The translations under genes were made by a program, and so were the position numbers. Of a stretch of 55,982 nucleotides of DNA, positions 51,018 through 55,982 are shown in pieces. A model generated the notes under the pieces. The model did no database searches. It worked only from the letters and a program-made list of their open reading frames with translations, and was not told where the DNA came from. Location: assembly GCA_013361525.1 (NCBI GenBank), contig JABFXY010000215.1, forward strand, positions 1-55,982, in the 5' to 3' direction. Numbering within the stretch: position 1 is the first letter of the stretch; each line of letters starts with the position of its first letter. The stretch is from Polyangiaceae bacterium (lineage in GTDB: Bacteria; Myxococcota_A; Polyangia; Polyangiales; Polyangiaceae).

Positions 51018-51572
51018 ATGAGCCCTCAGGTTGCAACGTTGATCGGCGAGCGGTCCATCGCGACGGGCGCCACGTACCTCGGTCCCGGGCTCGTCTCCGA
51101 GGTGCGCGGCCGCGAGGTCACCATCGAGCTGCCGGCCGGCGGCACCGTCGTCGCCACACTCGCCCTCGCGTTCCTCTACGAGCCCGTCCCCGGCGACGTA
51201 TTGCTCCTGATCGGCAACGCCGACGCGCACTACGCCATCGGCGTTCTCCACGCGACGGGTAAAGCCGTCCTCGCGTTTCACGGCGACGTCGACGTACACG
51301 CGGTGGACGGTACGCTCCGCCTCTCGGGCGATCGCGGTGTGCAGGTCGACGCGCCCGAGGTCGAGGTGCACGCCGGCAAACTTCGAATGATGGCCGACAG
51401 CGTCATTCAGAAGTTCAACTCCGTCTACCAGCGCGTCAGTGGTCTCCTCAATACGCACGCAGGCAAGAGCCACACGGTCGTCGACGGTGCCTCCTTCACC
51501 CAAGCCGAGAGCGGCACGATCCTCACGAAAGAGGTCATGACGATCAACGGCAAGCAGATTCACCTCGGATAA
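51018..51572 (+). CDS. DUF3540 protein of the type VI island
   Basis: 184 residues of DUF3540 type, known from clusters with DUF2169, PAAR and VgrG. N-terminal ATLIGERSIATGATYLGPGLVSEVRGREVTIELPAGGTVVATLALAFLYEPVPGDVLLLIGN, a beta-rich OB-like fold. It continues with a strand-rich region (AFHGDVDVHAVDGTLRLSG) ending in a helical KLRMMADSVIQKFNSVYQRV and LTKEVMTINGKQIHLG. GAGG precedes the ATG by seven bases. It probably connects spike and effector components; the exact role is not established. Confidence 0.85.
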   Translation: MSPQVATLIGERSIATGATYLGPGLVSEVRGREVTIELPAGGTVVATLALAFLYEPVPGDVLLLIGNADAHYAIGVLHATGKAVLAFHGDVDVHAVDGTLRLSGDRGVQVDAPEVEVHAGKLRMMADSVIQKFNSVYQRVSGLLNTHAGKSHTVVDGASFTQAESGTILTKEVMTINGKQIHLG

Positions 51573-51577
51573 TCGCC

Positions 51578-52540
51578 ATGCAGGTCGGAGCCAACCGCCT
51601 CGGCGGCGCAACCATCAATTACCCCGATCCGTGCATTGCGACGTGGGTGAACTTCGCTTTCATGACCGACGCTGTCGGGTTTTCGCCCAATACGTATTGG
51701 ACGGGCGGCAATGCCGTCACGATGGCAGCCACGCTCACCATCAGTCACGGCGACGAGCCCGACACGCCCCTGTATGCGCCGACGATCGGTCCGTGCATCT
51801 TTCCGATGGGCATCGCGAAGGTGCTCATCAACGGCAACCCGGCGCTCGCCGTCGGCTGCCCGTCGATCTCCAACGCCGGCAATGCAACGAGTGGGGCCGT
51901 CACCATTCCGAGCCCTTGCCTCGTTTTTCTGATGTTTCGACCGGAAGGCACGCAGGCGGCGGAGTTGACCGCCGAGTTCGTGGACGCGGTGACGCGCCTA
52001 TCCGACAGCACGACAGGGGCCGCCCGGGGTCAGCTGCTCGAGGGTGGGGTTGGTTATTACAGAATCGACGCCTTCGCGGGCGCGACGCCGTCCCTCGCCT
52101 ACGGGGCAATCCGCGATCTATGCGATCGCGGGATGGAGAGGCTCGTCCTCGACTTGCGCGACAATCCCGGAGGCGAGCTTCACGCTGCGCTCGAGCTCGC
52201 CGGGGATTTCTTGGAGCCGGGCACACACCTCGCGACGCTCGTCGACGAATGCGGCGACTCGACGGAGTTCCACGCGCGCCCGGGAGAGCCGTGGCGCATG
52301 CCAGTGGCCGTGCTCGTCAATGAACAAACCGCTTCGGCAGCCGAGCTTTTCGCGGCCTCTTTGCAGCTGCACGGAAGGGCTCGGGTGCGCGGTGCCCGCA
52401 GCTACGGCAAGGGCGCCGTGCAGACGATCGCCGCCGATCCGTCGGGCGGCGCCCTCGCTCGTTGCACCGTCGGGCACGTCATCTTGCCGGATGGTCGCTC
52501 GATCCAGGGTTCCGGCGTCGTGCCCGACTCACTTCGGTAG
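51578..52540 (+). CDS. PAAR-like domain fused to S41 (C-terminal-processing) protease domain
   Basis: 320 residues. 1-115 is a PAAR-like/DUF4150-type domain for the tip of the type VI spike (Gly/Thr/Pro/Cys-rich: WTGGNAVTMAATLTISHGDEP...GIAKVLINGNPALAVGCPSI). About 155-320 is the catalytic core of the S41 tail-specific proteases: LVLDLRDNPGG (189-199), AVLVNEQTASAAELFAASLQ with candidate nucleophile S253, and SYGKGAVQT with K278. S253 and K278 are 25 residues apart, as are Ser430 and Lys455 of E. coli Prc. The PDZ domain and the usual signal peptide are missing. Best read as a secreted protease effector on the spike tip. Its 3' end overlaps the antisense GPx gene by 12 bp. Confidence 0.85.
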   Translation: MQVGANRLGGATINYPDPCIATWVNFAFMTDAVGFSPNTYWTGGNAVTMAATLTISHGDEPDTPLYAPTIGPCIFPMGIAKVLINGNPALAVGCPSISNAGNATSGAVTIPSPCLVFLMFRPEGTQAAELTAEFVDAVTRLSDSTTGAARGQLLEGGVGYYRIDAFAGATPSLAYGAIRDLCDRGMERLVLDLRDNPGGELHAALELAGDFLEPGTHLATLVDECGDSTEFHARPGEPWRMPVAVLVNEQTASAAELFAASLQLHGRARVRGARSYGKGAVQTIAADPSGGALARCTVGHVILPDGRSIQGSGVVPDSLR

Positions 52541-53014
52541 CGCGGCTTCGATCGCGGCGACGAGAGCCGGATCCTCCGGCTTCGTCGTCGGACGGAACCG
52601 CGTGATCTTGCTACCGTCGGCAGAGACGAGGAACTTCTCGAAGTTCCATTGAATGTCCCCCGCCTCACCCTGGGCGTCTTTGGTAGTCGTCAATGTGGCG
52701 TAGATCGGATGACGGTTCGCGCCGTTGACGTCGATCTTCTCGAACATCGGGAACGTGACGCCGTAGGTCGCGCTGCAGAACGTGGCGATCTCCTCGGGAG
52801 AGCCGGGCTCTTGCGCGCCGAACTGATTGCACGGAAACCCGAGGACCGAAAATCCACGTGCAGCATACTTCTCGTGGAGCGTTTCGAGACCGGTGTACTG
52901 AGGTGTCAGGCCACATTTCGAGGCGACGTTCACGAGGAGCAGAGCCTTGCCCTTGTAGTCGCCGAGGCTTCCGGGCTTTCCGTCGAGGGTGTGGATCGCA
53001 TGGTCGTAGATCAT
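52529..53014 (-). CDS. Glutathione peroxidase family protein (Cys type)
   Basis: 161 residues. The peroxidatic Cys is in VNVASKCGLTPQY, the second motif is LGFPCNQFGAQEPG, and IQWNFEKFLVS carries the Trp/Asn of the catalytic tetrad. Most bacterial GPx of this kind use thioredoxin rather than glutathione, and the FPCNQF Cys may be the resolving one. It reduces lipid or hydrogen peroxides in the cytosol. The ATG at 53014 gives the standard length. It lies antisense in the type VI island, overlapping the protease-effector gene at its 3' end and sharing a divergent 94-bp region with the VgrG gene. Confidence 0.93.
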   Translation of the reverse strand: MIYDHAIHTLDGKPGSLGDYKGKALLLVNVASKCGLTPQYTGLETLHEKYAARGFSVLGFPCNQFGAQEPGSPEEIATFCSATYGVTFPMFEKIDVNGANRHPIYATLTTTKDAQGEAGDIQWNFEKFLVSADGSKITRFRPTTKPEDPALVAAIEAALPK

Positions 53015-53108
53015 GCGGCGAAGCCTACCGCGAACCCGAAATCGTTGCCGGCTCCTCCTTCGGCAACCTGATAGGATCCCCACCCCTCTTTCGCAGAAGG
53101 TCTGTCGC

Positions 53109-55886
53109 ATGAAGCTGTCCGAGCTCCGTGATGTGGTCGTCTCCCTCGACCGTGCCTACGAAGAAATCGAAGGTCAGGTCTCCGAGGCCAAGGGCCGTCG
53201 CGCAGAGGAGGCGTCGAGCCAATTCTATTATCGAGGTGGCCAGACGCGACAATCGACCGGGACACGCGCTGGTGTCGGTTGCGAAGCGCACGGCGGCGAG
53301 GCGCACGGCTTCGCGAACGACGGGCTCGCGAACTCGCTCGTTCAGGAGCTCACGCCGTGGCTCTGGCTCGCGGGTGACAGCGCGGTCGCGCGCACACAGC
53401 TGGGCGTCGATTCGCTGGGCGCTGATTCATTGGAAGGCAAGGGCTCGGACGCGCGCCTCGGCGCGATGGTCTATCACCACGAGGGGAACGATTTCGATCT
53501 TCAGCTCGCGACCTCGCGCGAAGCCGTCGTCTCGACGGAAGGTCTCGAAAATGCGCCGCCGTCATTTTCGACGGGACGGCTGTGGGCGCCGAAATCACCG
53601 GCCGAGATGAGCTTTCGTCCGACCTCGATGGTGGGCTCGCATCGAATGGCGGTGACGCGCGATGGCCGGCGCCAGGAGCTCGCATTCGATCGCATCACCG
53701 ATGGCTATCGCGAATACCTGAAGGGAGCGGGTCGCCCGCACGGGGACGAAGCCATCAATCGATTCGGTGATTGTCCGCCGCCGAAGCTCCTTGCCGGGGC
53801 GTTTTCCGCCGACCGCCTGCGCGATGCATCGCGCCCGGCGACGCGCGACGATCTCTCCCGTGTCCCGCTCGGATATACCGAGTCGTGGCTGTCGCCGGAT
53901 CGAGCCCGTCAAACCGGCGGAATGTGGTCTCAGCCTTGTGAGGCATGTCGGTTCGGGCTCGGTGCTTGGGCCTGTGGTTATGACGATGTCCGTTCGCGGG
54001 TCAGCCCCAAGGTCCTGACGCGTTATCGCCAAGAGGAGGAGTCTTGGGACCAATTCCTCCGCACGACGGGCTCCGAGGTGCGGCGCCGCCGAGATACGCG
54101 CACCGTGTCCGGTCCGAGCGCGGAGCCGCGCACGGCGAACGAGCCCGCATCGATCGAGGGCGCGACGACGAAGATCGGCCGCGCGCCCGCCATCGACGCC
54201 TCGAAGGCTGCGGCCGCGTCGAAGACGGGCGCCGAGGCCGCCATCGGTCTGGCAAACATCGCCGCAGGTGCCGGGGCTGCCGGCGCTGCCGGCTCCGAAG
54301 CGGCGAAGGACGGCTTCTACACGAGAGCGGGGACGTTCCGCTCGGATCGCGAGGCGATCGCCAAAGGGTCGAAGAGCCTCGACCGATCGCAATGGGACGC
54401 GCTCTTGCGCGATAGCAACGACGCCCGCCGGCAAAACGTCCACATTCGTATCCAGGCCGACGCCTTCGATTGCGAGGAGATCGAGGTGCGCAGCCTCGAC
54501 GGCAAAGAAGCCATCTCGCAGCTGTTCTCTTTCGAGGTGTTGATCGTCTGCCCGCAAGAGGTCGAGCTCGGTGACGACCACGTGGGCGTCGATATCGCAA
54601 TCGTCTTCGAGCGGGGTGGGGCCCCGGCCCGCACCGTCCACGGGATGATCACGCAGATCGACGATCGCCTCGAGACGGAGTCCGAGTGGCGCTCTTATCG
54701 CCTGCATATCGCTCCCCGCTTGTGGCGGGCGACGCTCGTTTCGACGCAGGAGGTGCACGTCAACATCAGCGTGCCGGATCTCATTCGTCAGAAGCTCGAG
54801 CTCGTCGGCTTGGAGGAAGGTCAGGATTTCGAGCTGCGTCTGCGCGGGACGTACCCCGTTCGCGAGCTCATCGTCCAATACAAGGAGACGGACGTCGCTT
54901 TCATCTCGCGCCTCGCGGAGCACCTCGGCATCTGCTTCTTTTTCGAGCACGGAAGCGGCGTCGACAAGCTCGTGTTCTCCGACGACAACGCCGGGTTCGC
55001 GCCGCTCGAGCGCGCCGAGATCCCGTTCGTTCGGCAGGGGCAGCGCGTCGACGTTTTCGACATCGAATCGCGGCGTCGCGCCTTCCCTTCGCGCTTCGCG
55101 ATGCAGGACTACAACTACCGAATTCCGACGATCGATCTCACGAGCACGTTCGATACGGAGGTTGGTCTCGGCGGCGGTGTCGTCGAATACGGTGCCCATT
55201 ACAAAGTCCCGGCAGACGGCGTCGCGCTCGCGCGCCTGCGCGCCGAAGAGCAGGCGATCGCCAATCGGTATTTCCTCGGAAAGAGCGACGTCGCGGAGCT
55301 CGACCCGGGTGGTCGGTTCACCCTCGTCGATCACCCGAAGATCGAGGTCCCGGCGTTCCTCGTCGTGGAGGTCGTCCACCGCGCCGTTCAAGGTGTGAAG
55401 ATGACCGCCGGCGCGGTGGAGCCGTACGTGAACTCTTTCCGCGTCATCGATCTCGAGATGGCCTATCGGCCGCCGCGCATCACGCCGCGTCCGCGAATCG
55501 ACGGCGTGGTGACCGCCCTCGTCGAGCCCGATCCCTCGGGGATCGTCGGCGAGCTCGCCCAAATCGATGTCGATGGGCGCTACACCGTGCAGTTCTATTT
55601 CGACGCGGGCGACATCACCGGCAAGGCGAAACACTCGCATCCGGTCCGGATGATTCAGCCGCACTCCGGTCCCCACTACGGCATTCACTTTCCGCTGAAG
55701 CCGGGTGTGGAGGTCCTCATCGTGTTCATGGACGGCGATCCCGATCGGCCGCTCATCATCGGCTCGGTCCCGAACCCGGTCACGCCTTCGCCGGTCGTCG
55801 AGCAGGTCAACCTGATGAACCGCATCGAAACGGCATCGGGCTTGATTATCGAAATGCGCGACGCCGTCCCACCCCACGTGAAGTAG
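53109..55886 (+). CDS. VgrG-like spike protein with long N-terminal extension and no needle
   Basis: 925 residues. From about 445 the protein is a typical VgrG: gp27-like part (IRIQADAFDCEEIEVRSLDGKEAISQLFSFEVLI; GTYPVRELIVQYKETDVAFISRLAEHLGICFFF) and gp5-like OB fold (about 800-890: GELAQIDVDGRYTVQFYFD...AKHSHPVRMIQPHSGPHYG, IGSVPNPVTPSP). It stops soon after at NRIETASGLIIEMRD..., where other VgrGs begin the beta-helical needle. Residues 1-440 have no match I recognise: a helical start, SFSTGRLWAPKS, a Cys-rich CEACRFGLGAWACGYDD, and an Ala/Gly stretch (~375-400). GAAGG precedes the ATG. The needle may come from the protein at 45620. Confidence 0.88.
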   Translation: MKLSELRDVVVSLDRAYEEIEGQVSEAKGRRAEEASSQFYYRGGQTRQSTGTRAGVGCEAHGGEAHGFANDGLANSLVQELTPWLWLAGDSAVARTQLGVDSLGADSLEGKGSDARLGAMVYHHEGNDFDLQLATSREAVVSTEGLENAPPSFSTGRLWAPKSPAEMSFRPTSMVGSHRMAVTRDGRRQELAFDRITDGYREYLKGAGRPHGDEAINRFGDCPPPKLLAGAFSADRLRDASRPATRDDLSRVPLGYTESWLSPDRARQTGGMWSQPCEACRFGLGAWACGYDDVRSRVSPKVLTRYRQEEESWDQFLRTTGSEVRRRRDTRTVSGPSAEPRTANEPASIEGATTKIGRAPAIDASKAAAASKTGAEAAIGLANIAAGAGAAGAAGSEAAKDGFYTRAGTFRSDREAIAKGSKSLDRSQWDALLRDSNDARRQNVHIRIQADAFDCEEIEVRSLDGKEAISQLFSFEVLIVCPQEVELGDDHVGVDIAIVFERGGAPARTVHGMITQIDDRLETESEWRSYRLHIAPRLWRATLVSTQEVHVNISVPDLIRQKLELVGLEEGQDFELRLRGTYPVRELIVQYKETDVAFISRLAEHLGICFFFEHGSGVDKLVFSDDNAGFAPLERAEIPFVRQGQRVDVFDIESRRRAFPSRFAMQDYNYRIPTIDLTSTFDTEVGLGGGVVEYGAHYKVPADGVALARLRAEEQAIANRYFLGKSDVAELDPGGRFTLVDHPKIEVPAFLVVEVVHRAVQGVKMTAGAVEPYVNSFRVIDLEMAYRPPRITPRPRIDGVVTALVEPDPSGIVGELAQIDVDGRYTVQFYFDAGDITGKAKHSHPVRMIQPHSGPHYGIHFPLKPGVEVLIVFMDGDPDRPLIIGSVPNPVTPSPVVEQVNLMNRIETASGLIIEMRDAVPPHVK

Positions 55887-55891
55887 GCCTC

Positions 55892-55982
55892 TGTTTTTCT
55901 CGCGTGCGCCTTCGGCGCACCGAGCCTCGTGGGAGCCGCCCCGGCCGGTCTCGCTTCGCTCGACGTGGCCTGCCCCACTCGG
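55892..55982 (+). repeat. Palindromic element at the window edge, related in design to the repeat family
   Basis: Starts TTTTTCTCGCG like copies A-C and has complementary ends (CCGAGCCTCGTGGGAGCC facing GTGGCCTGCCCCACTCGG) around a CGCTTCGCTCG centre, but the sequence is otherwise different. It begins five bases after the vgrG stop. Cut by the window end, so its full length is unknown. Confidence 0.5.

Overview
The window looks like chromosomal DNA of a myxobacterium, most likely of the Polyangia/Sorangiineae type. The reasons are the very high G+C, the many secreted lipoproteins with Gly/Ser-rich stalks after the lipobox cysteine, MYXO-CTERM-like tails (cysteines, one hydrophobic segment, Arg cluster), several Hanks-type Ser/Thr kinases with a transmembrane segment, and formylglycine-enzyme (FGE)-like domains. 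No rRNA, tRNA, CRISPR array, integrase or transposase was recognised.

Layout. 1-1.3 kb: an Lrp/AsnC regulator and a MarC-family membrane protein, translationally coupled, behind a consensus promoter with two palindromic operator-like boxes. 1.3-6.2 kb: a small membrane protein, glyA, a lipoyl-dependent E2 acyltransferase, a glutaredoxin-like lipoprotein and a small Cys-rich lipoprotein. 6.4-20 kb: mostly envelope proteins, including a DUF2330 protein, an M15 peptidase with a MYXO-CTERM tail, a duplicated beta-propeller-like lipoprotein pair, TPR proteins, a lipoprotein methyltransferase, a Ser/Thr kinase coupled to a TPR/PEGA-like protein, and a protein with three thioredoxin folds. 21-34 kb: a kinase/AI-2E permease/HIT operon, then scattered metabolic and envelope genes (class V aminotransferase with a Tat-lipoprotein signal, FGE-like protein, YbaK-like editing domain, saccharopine-dehydrogenase-like reductase, DoxX, Kelch-like lipoprotein, 2-hydroxychromene-2-carboxylate isomerase-like protein, DUF962).

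34.2-41.7 kb is the first accessory block: six co-directional genes, mostly with overlapping stop/start codons. They encode a 941-residue kinase-like/NACHT/multi-TM protein, an FG-GAP beta-propeller protein, two proteins I do not recognise, an FHA protein and a SAM methyltransferase. It looks like a membrane-anchored, NLR-like signalling system. 42.2-44.1 kb is rpsA with its promoter, structured leader and intrinsic terminator. Two paralogous lipoproteins follow, one carrying a Ca-binding-type repeat insertion.

45.6-55.9 kb is the second accessory block, an orphan type VI secretion spike/effector island without the sheath or membrane-complex genes. It holds a stand-alone VgrG-needle-like protein, a DUF2169-pentapeptide protein, a second pentapeptide protein, DUF3540, a PAAR-like domain fused to an S41 protease domain, and a VgrG that has an extra ~430-residue N-terminus but no needle. 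A glutathione peroxidase gene runs antisense between the last two. An ~85-bp palindromic repeat family (four copies, one pair a perfect 89-bp tandem duplication, plus a distant relative at the right edge) sits in short gaps just downstream of genes.
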